From the NCBI GenBank assembly GCA_029379385.1, contig CM055617.1, positions 9,920,001-9,984,000 of the forward strand: a DNA stretch of 64,000 bases. Direction: 5' to 3'. Position 1 is the first letter of the stretch; every line of letters starts with the position of its first letter. The notes under the pieces are model-generated. The model saw only the letters and a program-made list of their open reading frames with translations, had not been told where the DNA came from and did no database searches. Source of the stretch: Quillaja saponaria. Taxonomy: Eukaryota; Streptophyta; Magnoliopsida; Fabales; Quillajaceae. Positions 25,102-37,079 of the stretch are shown here, one piece after another. Position numbers and translations under genes: made by a program.

Positions 25102-26315
25102 CTAACATAGTCTCCTAACTTTATTCTGGTTGTTGTCCATGTATTGAGCCATACAATCTAACAATTTCATCTCTAATGCTTTGAATTGAGCTATTTGCAT
25201 TTGCAATTCCAACTTCTCCTTCTTAAGGTTCTTGTTCTCTTCCACAATTAGCAAACCATTGTTTTCTTCCCTGGCATTCTCTTCTGATGAAGCTTTTAGG
25301 TATGCCGGGAAGATGCTTGGCTCGCATCTTTTTCGGGTGATTTCGACAAGCAAATTCTTACAACCTCTCTGAAATTTCTCATGTTTGAACTCCCATCTTT
25401 TGGATGATATTTTCTTGAATCCCTATTTAATTATCAAGTTTATGTTAGCAATACATTATATAAAAAACAAATTGCACATACATGATATTAAATTTAAAAA
25501 AAAAATCAATTATAATTATTCACAATAATATATTAGGGTTAGAAACAACCAATTCAAACACCAAAAATACAAAAAATACGAAAGAAAAAAGAAGAAGAAA
25601 TTTATATTTTTATAAGTGAAGAATTAGAGCTCTTAATTATACATTGGTGCTTTTTACCATTTTCACATGGTCTTTCGCTATCATCAATTCATCACCTTTC
25701 AATTTATTAATTAGTTCCGTAAACAAGACAACATATATAGAGTGACTATTCTTGACTTTTCACTAAAAAAATCACAATTTGACCAATCTTATAGACATGT
25801 GCTCTTTGACTGTTTTCTTTGAATATCAAACCTAATTGATGGTACCAAATTAATTCATTTTGAATAGATGAGTCCCTGGGTTACTCTCCAATTCATTTTC
25901 TTTCTTAATTTTAAAAACTAAAAACATCTTTATATCTTTTTCATTGAATAATTCTTGAATTACATAATAGAAGTAACTCTCTTACGGCTTAAACTGGCGT
26001 ACGTTTGAATCTAGAATATTTTTTTTTTTTTTTTTTTGGGTTGAAAGTTTTAACACTGAAACACAAGAATATTTCATTCAGACAAACAAAATCGTCTCAA
26101 TAAAAACTAGTCCTGCCACATACTGATCATACCCATACTCAAATCTAATAGGTAAAAAGAAAATTGCAAATTCATTTCATTTTAATTTATAATGCAAGGA
26201 AATTACCAATAATTCAAGAAAAACATTTGTGTAAAAAATTAAATTGATATGATTAATTAGTGAAACAATTAACAAGAGAGATCAATAACTAAAATCAGTA
26301 ATTAGTTATAATTAA

Positions 26316-26367
<52 letters not shown>

Positions 26368-26673
26368 TCTAGGTAGAGAGAATTTAGGATTAATACTCAC
26401 ATAGGTATTAAGCTGCCTAATGAAGCTAGAGAAGTTGTTGTGCTTAAAATATCTTGGCAAAATGAACTCTGAAAACTCAGCTGGAGACCAAACTACAAAA
26501 CCAGTTCCCTCTCCAGTCCATGACACAATTCTCTTCCCTTTACCATCTTCATCACCTCCACCTTCTTCTACCAAATCATATGTCTTGGAAAGAAACGGCG
26601 CCGGACACCGTGGCCTCGGAGACTGGCCGGAGCTTGAACCTTGGCTCACCTCCAAGACAATATTCTTGGCCAT
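25102..26673 (-). CDS. HSFB3: Class B heat-stress transcription factor, HSFB3-like
   Basis: Two exons on the minus strand, 26673-26401 and 25422-25102, encode 197 residues. Residues about 24-117 are the winged-helix DNA-binding domain ([53 protein letters not shown]). The single intron sits at the position conserved in plant HSFs, inside this domain after NTY. A leucine-rich coiled coil at 149-188 ([20 protein letters not shown]) is the HR-A/B trimerisation region. The end is KVRRLC, with no LFGV repressor tetrapeptide, as known for B3 members. HSFB proteins lack acidic activation motifs and usually repress or co-regulate heat genes. In Arabidopsis, HSFB3 is tied to vascular expression. At 197 residues it is a little short, from a short C-terminus. 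An (AT)n run lies 38 bases inside the intron from the donor. Confidence 0.92.
26319..26362 (-). repeat. (AT)n microsatellite in HSFB3 intron
   Basis: About 22 AT units start 38 bases after the splice donor (minus strand). It can form a hairpin near the 5' splice site and is expected to be length-variable. Confidence 0.95.
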
Positions 26674-26743
26674 GATTTTGATTACAATATCTATTTGTTT
26701 TGGTGGCTAAACCAAACAAAGTCCTTATTCCAGAGGCTCTTTC

Positions 26744-26753
26744 TTATATATAC
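26744..26753 (-). promoter_or_regulatory. TATA box of HSFB3
   Basis: On the minus strand the sequence reads GGTATATATAAG, about 75 bases upstream of the ATG at 26673. Spacing suits transcription starting near 26715. Confidence 0.6.
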
Positions 26754-26759
26754 CACCTA

Positions 26760-27436
26760 CCCTCTAGGTTTAATTAACTAGGAAACTACTAGACTATTTT
26801 CTTTGTTTCTTTCAAATATTTCTTTGCTTTAATTCATTAACTTTCTTCAGTGCATGCATAAGCAAGCTTTTCTTTAGAGAAATGATAAAGACATGTATGT
26901 TTTTGTCAAATTGATTTGGAAAATGGGGACAATGTTATAATATATAGAAGTTTCATGACTTTGGCATGCATGTGACACTGACATGTTATTAGCTATTTAG
27001 TCTAGTTCTATACATATAATTTTCATGTCTTGAATGAAGACTAAAGTATATGCGTAATAAAAAATTGAAATGATTGTTATATATTTTAAATTAAGCGGTA
27101 TATATATAAATTCCTAATTATGTGTTTTATTTTTTATTTTTTATGTAGCAATTAGATATGTCTGTGATGATATATTCAAAGACATGTTATTTGTCCATCC
27201 CAAAATTACAAATTTATAAAAATTTTATGTTAGACTATCTTTCGAGATTCGAATAAAAAAAATCGTTGAATTATTAGAACATATATTTTTAATTAGCAGA
27301 CTAATTTCTTAAAATAAAAAATATATTAATTAATCAACCAGTAAAAGTAATATTCAAGCTGTTCAAGTACTTCAAAATGCAGGTATGTTTTCTTGAAAAA
27401 GTCCAATATTCCAAGGAGTTATAATTGAAAATTCCC

Positions 27437-27480
<44 letters not shown>

Positions 27481-29220
27481 AAGTGTTGATCATTTAGGGT
27501 TTTGGATAAAATAATGCCCATTGCACGTGACCATATACTTGTAACTCCATAGTGCACGGCAAATTCAATGAATTAAAAGGAATTCTAGAGGCAGCACCGA
27601 ACTCCTTGACTTTTTTAGAAGGGTCAGGAAAAGTTTCCAATGTTTGCGGGAAAATGATGGATGAAGCGTGGAAAAAATACAAAAAAGTCCCACTTTTATA
27701 TTCGAATTACAAAAAGGTCCTAAAACAAATTTTTAAGAAGAATAGGTCTTACTTTTAAGAATATCTTTTAAAAAAAAATAAAAATCTAAAACATAAAAAT
27801 TGAGATATTTTATATCATCTTTAACCTTGATTTTATGTTTTAATTTTCAAGTTGAAAATATTAATTAATTTATTATTATGGTTTCTAAAAATCACATGAT
27901 TATCTATTTTGATCATTGATGAGTTATTTCTTCCAATCAGCCTCTTCAAATTTTTTTATTTTTTTATTTTGATCATTCAAGATTTAAGTATTTTAAAATC
28001 TAATTCTTAATCAATTCAAATTATTAAATTTAGACAGACACAATATAACTAATTAATATGGTTAAGAATACCTAAGAAAAATTTCATTATCTATACATAA
28101 AAAAATAAAAATAAAAATTGTTTTTAGAAAAAATAAATTTGGGTGTAATATTTAAAATTGAAAAAAAATAATTTTTTGTAATAAATAAGTTAATATTCAT
28201 GTAATTTTCCTTCTCATACATGAATGTAAATTTATTCATTATCTTTTAAAAAATATATTAGTTAAACTTGTTATATTCCATCTCAATTTAGTAATTTTTA
28301 CTTCATTAAGAACATAATTTTAAAAATTCAAATCATGAAAATGCAAAATTAAAAAAAAAATTAATCTGTAAGGACTTAATTAGCAAAAAGTAATTAAAAA
28401 AAAATAAATAGAAAACGTAATGTTGATGGAGCAAAATAGTAAATAAGCTTAAAATCTATTTGTATAGGTGTCATATCATGAATAAATAAGAAATTTTCTA
28501 TATTATTTTATTTAACCTTCAAACTTCATTTCGTGTAAAATGTTTTCTTCTCAATTTTATGAAAAAAATATATTAATTTTAAAGAAAATATATTTCTGAA
28601 ATTATGTTATTTACTTTTTGAAAAGTGGTCTACTTAATTTAATATTTCACTTAAAATTTAAAATTTAAAAAAAAAATAATGATAGAAGTGGTATAGAATA
28701 TTTAAAATTAAAATTTTAAGACTTAATTTTAAAAAAATTAAATAGGATTTATTATTTTTATAAAGTTTTTGAAAAATAAATTATTCACTTGAAGAAAAAA
28801 ATATTACTTATTGTATTTTACCTTCATGATTTAATTGTTGGACCTGAGCCTCACTAATTTTATAGATGATCTTTTTGTTGGTAATGATTTAGTGTTTCTT
28901 ATATATGAAGTGTTGTTTACACTTAACTGTTATTAGCCATAGATGATTTAAGCTGTTTTTAATAATAATAATAGATAAGATCGAGTTAAAAGTTGAGTGA
29001 ATTCGTAATTGTTAAAATCTAACCAGATTCAAAATAGTCAAAACCCAATCTCATCCTATTCAAATGTGTTTTTTAATAATTGATTTACTCTCAATATAAA
29101 GAGTTTTTACACTATATATTAGAAAATAAAATAATCATCTTTGATTTTAATTAAGTGGGCTAATGTGTTATAATCATATTTATTGATAGTGTAAAACTCT
29201 TTATACTGACATAGTGGATC
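26760..29220. other. Long AT-rich intergenic region
   Basis: This holds the HSFB3 promoter region, an (AT)n tract (27439-27477) and homopolymer-rich sequence. A 68-codon plus-strand frame (27552-27758, GKFNELKGILEAAPNSLTF) has more balanced composition than its surroundings but no recognised family. Confidence 0.5.
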
Positions 29221-29525
29221 AAGTATTGATTATTTTATCAACAATGGGTTGGTCTAGCGATCAAGGCTTTACGTAAAAAGCGCTCTCTTAAAGAGGTTGA
29301 GAGTTCGAATCTCCTTAATTATTTTTGTTAGGGGTGAATCTATGTTCCTACCTATGATTGTGATTACTCTCGGAAAAGTTTTTAGTTTCAACCATAACAT
29401 AAGTGCGATAGGGATTTTTTCAGATATAGAATAGTAGTGATGTAATGTAATATTCTATACCAAAATATATAGGTATCTTACCTACCTTTTTATTTTTTAT
29501 CCAAAAAAAAAGTATTAACTATTTT
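29221..29525 (+). mobile_element. tRNA-derived SINE with target-site duplications
   Basis: Body about 29237-29509. Box A-like tggtctagcgatcaagg (about 29252) and box B-like gagttcgaatctcc (about 29302) are followed by an unrelated body and an A-run tail (29503-29510). The flanks are near-identical direct repeats: aagtattgattatttt at 29221-29236 and aagtattaactatttt at 29510-29525 (14 of 16). This is the expected outcome of LINE-mediated insertion. Confidence 0.8.
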
Positions 29526-30161
29526 TTTTGTTAACTTTTTACATGTTTTCCGTGTTATCATTAACTTAACCTAATCTGAATCAAATTTTATATGATTAGC
29601 ATATATATTTTGACCCAAGACAAATTTGATACAATTGAATTGAATTGAATATCTGACAGATCATGCAAACTCATCCCATTTACAAGCAATGGAAGGCTGA
29701 GATTTTATGACTTAGCTTATAATTAACTAAGCAATGCCATTCTCATCTTTTTCTCTCTTTTTTTTTTTTTTTAATAAACAAAAGAAAAACCAAAAGCCAC
29801 CATCACTACGAGAGAGTTGTGTTTCAACTCACTTATTTTAGAAGTTTTACATATATGTAGACAAATGAATAATAAAATAAAGTTAAGAGGAAAATATACT
29901 TGAATGCCAGTCTTTGTCTTTGTGTGATGTGAGGATTATGACAACCCAATGCTGAATTTACATATAATACATATTTTGGGAGCTGACAATCTTGACTGAT
30001 CAGTGGTTAGGTGTTTACTTATGGAATAGAAACGTGTGCATCATGCCATTAGCAACCCTTTTTATCTGAATTATTATTATTTTTTAACAATTGTTTTCTT
30101 GTCGGTTTATATTAAATATCTTTCTAATACAAAATAATATATTATCTTTAGACATATGTGA
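29526..30161. other. AT-rich spacer, no feature seen
   Basis: No coding exon or RNA gene recognised. Confidence 0.6.
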
Positions 30162-30625
30162 CGGGCGACAATGAATCGATTTAATTCGTGAATTAATTGT
30201 TAAGAGCTCGAATTGAGTTTGACTCATTTTCTAAATGAATCAATCTTAAACTTTATTTTGAACTTGTTTAATAAAACGAGTAGAACTTAATTTTTTCAAA
30301 ACTCTGTTTGTAAGCTCGTGAGTCAACTCATTTACTATTATTTAATAATTTATATATAAATTTATAATAAATCCATTTATATACAAAAATATCATAAATT
30401 ATAATTTAATTTGGTGATAAGTTATACAAATATTTAGCAAGTAGATCTTGAGTTTAATTCTTTTTAGTTATAATTGTCAAAAAGGGTTAGGCTTGTCAAC
30501 TCTTAATGAGCTTAGGCTCGCAAGTTCTTAATTAACACGAGTTGAGTTTGAGCTTGTCTAAATTTGACTAGTCAAGCTAAATTTTACTAAAATTCAACTT
30601 AAGCTCGACTCGTTACCACCCTTTG
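30162..30625. mobile_element. hAT-like MITE
   Basis: The left end gggcgacaatgaatcgat pairs with the inverted right end gggtggtaacgagtcgag. The interior carries repeated 'gagctcgaa/agctcgact' motifs, as in plant hAT MITEs. Flanks share a tgtg core, but an eight-base duplication is not clean. No transposase. Confidence 0.5.
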
Positions 30626-31188
30626 TGTTAGCTGTGATTTTGTACAGTGGCGTATTCAACTCTATTAGATTGCATACGTTTAATTAACAATATTATTCTT
30701 CCAAATATATATATATATATAGTCAATATTTTATTAATATAAGGTGAATGAAGTATAGACCAATGGTAAAGATGGAGTGTTAGGATTATGAAGTTTAAGT
30801 TTCGAGATATATATGTAGATTTATATATTTTTTTTTGGATACACCAAAAAATAAAATACAAGAAAAGAAAAGAAAAAACTCTCAACTCACTTATGTCTTA
30901 TTGTATAAAATATATAAAGGCATTCACTGAAGACAATTGCCCATCTCAAATAGTGTTTATGGTGCAGATGCCCCAACCATAGTTGAAATCTGCACCACTG
31001 TGATTTGTAATACACTTCTTTGGAAAGATGTCCAATTGTAATATTACTTTAATCAAGAATTTTATACTTTTCAAAAACATGTTATTGGAAGCAGATATTT
31101 TATTCAATATATATGGTGGCATCCACACTTTATTGAAACTATACTATGTATGAAGATTATTATAGTATCAAAGAAAACATTATGAATG

Positions 31189-31260
31189 GTTGCTGTGGTG
31201 TAGTGGTTATCACGTTAGTCTTACACACTAAAGGTCCCCAGTTCGATCCTGGGCAGCAAC
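31189..31260 (+). tRNA. tRNA-Val (UAC)
   Basis: 72 bases fold as a cloverleaf. The acceptor stem is GTTGCTG/CAGCAAC. The D arm includes the A box GTGGTGTAGTGG. The anticodon stem TTAGT/ACTAA encloses CTTACAC with anticodon TAC. The T arm is CCCAG-TTCGATC-CTGGG. CCA is not encoded, as usual for nuclear tRNAs. A T-run terminator (attttt) follows within about ten bases. It reads GUA valine codons. Confidence 0.96.
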
Positions 31261-32879
31261 ATTTATTTTTAAAGTTTCTCCACATTGTTTTCAAAGTAAA
31301 CTATGAGTACTACTAATACTTTTGCATGTTTGCTTCTTCAAAGAAGATTATATTTTTTTTACAAAAAAATAAACTTATTTTCAATTGGTTTTTTGAAGGG
31401 ACAATTAATATCAACAATAAATTTTTAGTTTTTTTTAAAGAACTTCTATGCATGTGAAATGATAATAAATTATTATGTGCTTGTGAATTTTTTAAAATTG
31501 ATTGAATAAATTTTATATAAGATTCATTTTTCTATGATCATAACTCTCATATTTATTCTTTATTAATAGTAGTTCTTGATAGAAGTGTTCCTGGCCTAGT
31601 CCAACCTGTAATAGGATAGAATTTCCTAATCTTTTTGTTAAATAAATTCTTAATAACCATAATTTTTTTAATTATTTTCAAATTTAAGAATTAAAATTTT
31701 AAAAAATTACTATGAATTAAAAGAAATATTAAGAATATAGTTTTGTTGATTGTAATATTGTTGTTTAATTTTTAATTTATAACTTTTAAAAAAATTTATA
31801 TTTTTTAATAATTATATGTCAATATTCTAAATTTTATTTTTTTATTTTTATTCTTTGAAGATGATGTGGAGAGTAAAATTTTAATAATCAATTTTAATCA
31901 TATCAAAAAATAAATTAGTCAAAAGACATAAGTTAATCCAAACTCCAACAGGAAAATTAATAATAATAATCCACATTAAAAGGAAGAAAATCAAATTGTT
32001 TTTTCCATAGAGTTTATGTTCTTTTATCTTTAAGTTGCTCCATTTGAATACGAACCAAGCATAGTTTCCATTCCATTGGTCAGCTTACTTGAGGTTTCAC
32101 TGTCAGTGTGTCACCTATCTTATCATGTCTCAAACCCCAAGTCAAAAAGCATTAAGTTTTGAATGTTCCGTATTCTATTTGCTTTAATTTCAGCTTTTGT
32201 TAAAGAAAAAGGCTGGCTACATCATTTGAATTGTAATGAATTGAAATTCAAATTAAAAAGTGTATTTTACATTTAAAATTAATTAGAATTATCACTTACA
32301 ATTTAGATCAAATAAAAAATTACGATTAAAATTATATTATTATTAATTAATAATCATATTCAATACATTTTATTAAAGATCATCATCCATTTTAATTTTA
32401 GATGGTAATTATCATTTTCTTCACAATACTTAAAAATGGTGGTAGTCATCTTTGAATACTATCAATGTAATAGTCAGCGTCTTTGTCAATCTAAATAAAT
32501 AATGGTCACAGTCGCAATGATGTTGATAATAATTTCAACACTGTGATCGTCCTGTCTTGTATACCATGGTGGTTTTTGGTGATATTGTAGTCATTGTTTT
32601 TTATGTTTATTTTGTTCAGACCTATATGTGATGAAAGTCTACGATGAAGCTGTCAGAATGATGATATGGTTATTAATGAATGTCGGTCAACAACTAAGTA
32701 GAGGTGGTGGATGTTAATGGCTGGAGTGATGACGTGGCTTAATTATTATATGAAGTAAATTAATTGGCTTATTCAAGAGTTTTAATGACAAAGTGACTTT
32801 ATGTAAAAAAAATTCGCAGGAGGTGGTCAACCTATAGTCTAGCATGATATGTCACCATTGTTAGGTGGATGTCGACGAC

Positions 32880-33806
32880 TAGAGCTGAGCATAAAAATTG
32901 TCCAACTAAAAAACAGGCCCAAATTCGACCAAATTGGGCCGGAATTGGCTCAACCTATTTCTGTTGAATATGAAATTGGTTTGAATTTGTGTTTATGATT
33001 TGGTTCTGGTCGATTTTGGGAATCTTTTCAAAAAATAGGATTATTAAACCTGACCCGACCAAAATTATAATTAAATTTGATTCCATTTTTTATTAGTCCA
33101 GCAAGCCCACCTTACTTTACTAAATTTCAACTCATTATTAATCTTGAATCAAATAAAGCAAACCCTAAAAAAGTCCTTATTTCTCTGGCTGCCAGAAAGA
33201 GAATAAAGCTTGGAGCTCTTTGCCTTCGTTCCATTCTACAGAAATCATCAACTCACAAATCAAATTTTTTGTTTTTTCTTCTCTCTAACTCGCAACTCTA
33301 TCTTTCTTTTGTTGTTGGTGATGCTCTTAGATTAACGAAAAATTAGGATTCGATGTTGTGGATCCTCTGAATCTCTCTTCCTTTAGCATTCATCATCGTA
33401 GATCTACAGTTCAAATCTATGTGAATGATGCGATCTAACAATCAATTGAAAAATGAAAGTCACGTCAAAAGATGGTCATTGCAGATCTCATTGCATGAAT
33501 ATGATATGTATTCTTTAGATGTATTAAGATAATTAGTTTTGTATAAATTGTTTCTCAATTTATGAATAATTGTTATATTTTAGTCATTTTTCTTTCTAAA
33601 TCTTGTTCACTTTTTTTTTGAATTTTGAAACAATTTGGGGGTTTGTTGGTGTGATGAGAGAATAATTGGTAACTGACAGTAAAATACTGCAAATGTTGCG
33701 GTTTAAAAATATTGATAACCGAAAACTTTGGTTGTTCAGCTGGTAATAAATTTGAAAAGATAGATAATCGACCGACCCGACCGATCCGACCGAATACTCA
33801 AGTCTA
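32880..33806. mobile_element. Non-autonomous hAT-type element inside copy A
   Basis: This 927-base block is missing from the matching place in copy B. Its ends pair as TIRs: tagagctgagcat and, inverted, tagacttgagtat. The flanking octamers are tcgacgac (32872-32879) and tcaatgat (33807-33814). The empty site in copy B reads tcaacgat (42417-42424), between the two. An 8-base target duplication plus a TIR of this type points to hAT. The right end is rich in gaccgacccgaccg repeats. A 89-codon frame inside (33077-33346) is unrecognised. Confidence 0.8.
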
Positions 33807-34269
33807 TCAATGATAGCATATACACATCTAATTTATGCTTTAGGTAGCCAAATCAATTACGCATGGAATTATGTCAGCATGAAAAAGGCAAGACACATAC
33901 ATAAAAACGTTGTTAATATATACAATACACTCACCTACTGAAACTCCCAATTTTTTTCAAAAAAGTTTTGTCCATAATTTTTTTTAACAAAATGCCTGCA
34001 CTAGTACTAGACTTCTTTATTGTCTCAGTCCCAATCTAACTAATATTAAATTCATCTCATTAACTTTTTAATTATCTTATTGCTAATTAACACTTAGTTA
34101 AATGATCTTTATATTCAAACCAAATCAATAAAATCAAAATATAATAATGATACAAGAGACTTCTCAAAGAAGTATTACATTCTCATCTTCTGTCTCCTTC
34201 CCCCTTCGTCTTTTAATTTTCTCCCTTCTCTCTTTCGTTTGTCATTTCCTTTAACATTCTAAACTTCAA

Positions 34270-36125
34270 TTTAATTCTTAATTTTTAGACAACCATGAAG
34301 TGAAGCATTCAATGATTCAAGGAGAATTTAATGACCTCAAATCTTTGATTGTGAAAGAGAATTTATTGTTTTGCTCATTAACTTCAATTGGAACTTGTAG
34401 CTGTGGCCCATGACAAAGAATTATGTTCAAATTGTTTTATTTTTTAATAGGAATTTGCTAACCAGTTAGGGAACGGGTTAAAAATTAATTGTTAATATTG
34501 AAATTCTAATAAATTATAAATCTTAACAAGTTATTAGATTAAAATGTTTATAGTTAATTTTTTAGTATAATTGATGAGAAGATAATAATTAATTATCACT
34601 TTATCCTTTTTATTGGATAGACAAAATTAACCCTAATGACTTAAAATCCTATTGAATTTCTTTTTACAATTTTTATTCTATCTTATTTATTTTGTTTTAT
34701 ACGTTTACTTTTATTTGTAGGGTTAGGGTTATGGTTAAGGATTAGGATTAGGAAGTTAGGGTTAGTAAAAGGCTATTTAAGTCATTTTAAAAATTAATAT
34801 TAATTATAGAAAAAAATATAATAGTGATGTATACATTTAATAATTTATTGAGATTTGTAATTTATTAAATTTCTAATACTAATAATTAATTCACTAGCCT
34901 TAGCAAGACCCTTTTTAATATTGTGAGTAATGTGACTAACATTATCTTAGCTTCATAAACGTCGAGATGTTGTCCAAGAGAAACAAATAATTAAAGCTAA
35001 TGAAGCATTAAGAAGTGGTGAACTTTCAAGTGAAAGAAGTTTGTATCAAGAAATGAATCTTTAAAGAGCGGGTGATACACGTTGGGGGCTTGGGGCTCAC
35101 ATTATGGATCATTGTTAAATTTGATTATCTTATTGGCTTATGTTATTGATGTGCTTGAAATTATTGTAGAAAATGAAACTACCTCAGAGAAAAGAGGCGA
35201 AGCTTGTTTTTTACTTGATTTGGTGCAATCGTTTGACTTTGTATTCAACTTACATTTAATAAAAAAAAAAAAAATCCATCTTGGGAATTATCTGAATTAT
35301 CTTAGCAGGACAAAAAAAAAAAAAAAAACAAAAACGGAGATATTATTAATGCAATGAGTTTGGTCAAAGTGGCTATGCAATGGTTGCTGTAAGTGTCGTT
35401 TGGCTTCTTTTTAGTGATGTTTCTATTCTTCTAAAAAAAAAAAAATTTATTTAGTGATAAACATTAAGTAATTATTCTTAATATGGATGATATGTTTGTA
35501 ACTAGAGGATGACTACATCATAATGCTCAATAAATGACTTAATATACACCATTATTAAGTTGTGTTATTCTACATAGTGATTGATATACAACTTCAAGAA
35601 ACTTAGCAATCATTTTAATGAGATAAACACAGAGTTACTTTTTTTTTTTTTGGGTTAGTCTTGATCCTAGTGATTCATTTGTCGCTTTTGTTAAAAAAAA
35701 GTTGGTTCGCCCTTGCTTACAGATATCCATTCTAGTTTTTATCCGTGGTTGTTCTTCTTCTCGAGAATCAACTTGAGACTTACATTATTGACATGACGGG
35801 CGTTGGTGATACATTTTCATAAGTTAAAGGATTGGAGATCTTTCTAAAACATTGGTTGTGACCGAAAAAAAAAAAAAACGCATTGTGTAACCCATGGTGT
35901 ATTTGCTTCTTAAATTAGCTTTGATATTGCTAGTTTTTACTGCATAAGTTGAAAGAGCATTTTCGGCTATGAAGATTGTAAAGAATCTATTGCGAAATAG
36001 GATGGGAGACTCTAGGATGAATACTTACTTGGTAATATACATTGAAAATGACATATTTGATAACATAGACATTGAAATTTTTTTACAATATTATCAAAAT
36101 ATGAGATCACGTCGAAAATAACTGT
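34270..36125 (+). pseudogene. hAT (TTF/ZMYM1-like) transposase 3' half, copy A
   Basis: Frame-broken reading with clear family blocks: GEFNDLKSLIVKEN (about 34323), GAWGSHYGSLLNLI (about 35085, from the RWGSHY block), SFDFVFNLHL (about 35230). The C-terminal dimerisation region (SVERAFSAMKIVKNLLRNRM) lies at about 35948. Stops and poly(A) insertions (35263, 35312, 35865) interrupt it. The N-terminal zinc finger and first catalytic part are absent. A MULE-type MITE is inserted at 34450-34911. Confidence 0.8.
34450..34911. mobile_element. Mutator-like MITE with 9-base target duplication
   Basis: The 462-base block interrupts the transposase relic. It is bounded by exact nine-base direct repeats tttttaata (34441-34449 and 34912-34920). 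Copy B has a single tttttaata at 43145-43153 and no insertion, giving the empty site. TIRs are ggaatttgctaa and, inverted, gggtcttgctaa, with further pairing inside (aaattctaataaattataaa). Nine-base duplications are typical of Mutator-like elements. The interior contains telomere-like tagggttagggtt (34718-34766). Confidence 0.88.
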
Positions 36126-36175
36126 AAAAGATTTCTTAGTTTATATATGATTATGCCTATTGTTTTTATTATTAA

Positions 36176-36717
36176 ATACCTATTATTATTTAAATAAAAT
36201 ATTTTAAGAGTATAGTTGTAAAATTATATAATAATGTATTCTCTCCTCTCCTTTCCCTTCATCTTCCAAATAAAAATATATATTATCTTTTTATTTCCTC
36301 TTCTTTTATTTTTTTTAAAACTCCAAATGAGACAAAAAATAAGTCTAATTTTTCCTCTCCTCTTCTCTCCTATTTACTCTCTCTCAAACTTCCAAATATA
36401 CCCTTGATATTTATCTATTATGTTACTCGTTGATTACATTTTCTTAAGCAATTGAGTTTTTACATTAATAGACCCGTGAAAGGTCTAACCCAATCCCATT
36501 CAAGTATAAGTCCAACACTAAGTTTTTAATCGACCCGTGTGAGGTCTAACTCCATATGCTGGGCCTTGGTAGCACTATAACCATCGAAGTTTTCCTGAAA
36601 CACGTACTCAACCTGCGTTTTTAATCCATCTTGGCCTCCTTTTCACTCATCGGTAAAATTCTCAAATCCTAAAACCCTAACCCCCTATTTCATGGTCTTC
36701 TTCGTTTCTTATCCCAA
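36176..36717. other. Spacer and PPR gene promoter/leader
   Basis: Pyrimidine-rich sequence, then a short leader ending ctttcttatcccaa before the ATG at 36718. No TATA box stood out. Confidence 0.5.
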
Positions 36718-37041
36718 ATGAAGCTTTCACTCTCTGGTAGATTACCCTTCCGTAATTTTATTGCTTCTCAAAAAAATTTGGGACAATTTTTCTCCTCAGA
36801 TACCAGTCAATCTCTGTACAAAAGGATTTCACCATTGGGTTATCCTAACATTTCCGTTGTGCCAGTTCTGGAACAATGGGTTCAAGAAGGTAGACCCGTT
36901 CTCAAGGGAGAGCTTGAGCGTATAATAATAGAGCTCAAAGTCTTCAAACGTTTCAAGCATGCTCTTGAGGTTTGCTTAAACTTTTGTGCAGAATGTCTTA
37001 GTTCGCCTCTCCCTCACCCCCTTTAGAAAAGCTTAAATATG

Positions 37042-37079
<38 letters not shown>

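Larger units (their letters stand above)
31905..36175 (+). repeat. Segmental duplication, copy A
   Basis: Collinear with 41110-44272 (copy B) in the same orientation. Shared blocks include ttaatccaaactccaac, agtttccattccattggtca, gtagccaaatcaattacgca and ttagtttatatatgattatg. Copy A carries two insertions absent from B (32880-33806 and 34450-34911). It includes decayed 3' transposase sequence. Both copies flank the PPR gene. Confidence 0.85.

Noticed and set aside
30733..30815. Possible third SINE (tagaccaatggtaaaga with aagtttcgaga)
   Set aside because: Box-like motifs are too weak and no tail or target duplication is visible.
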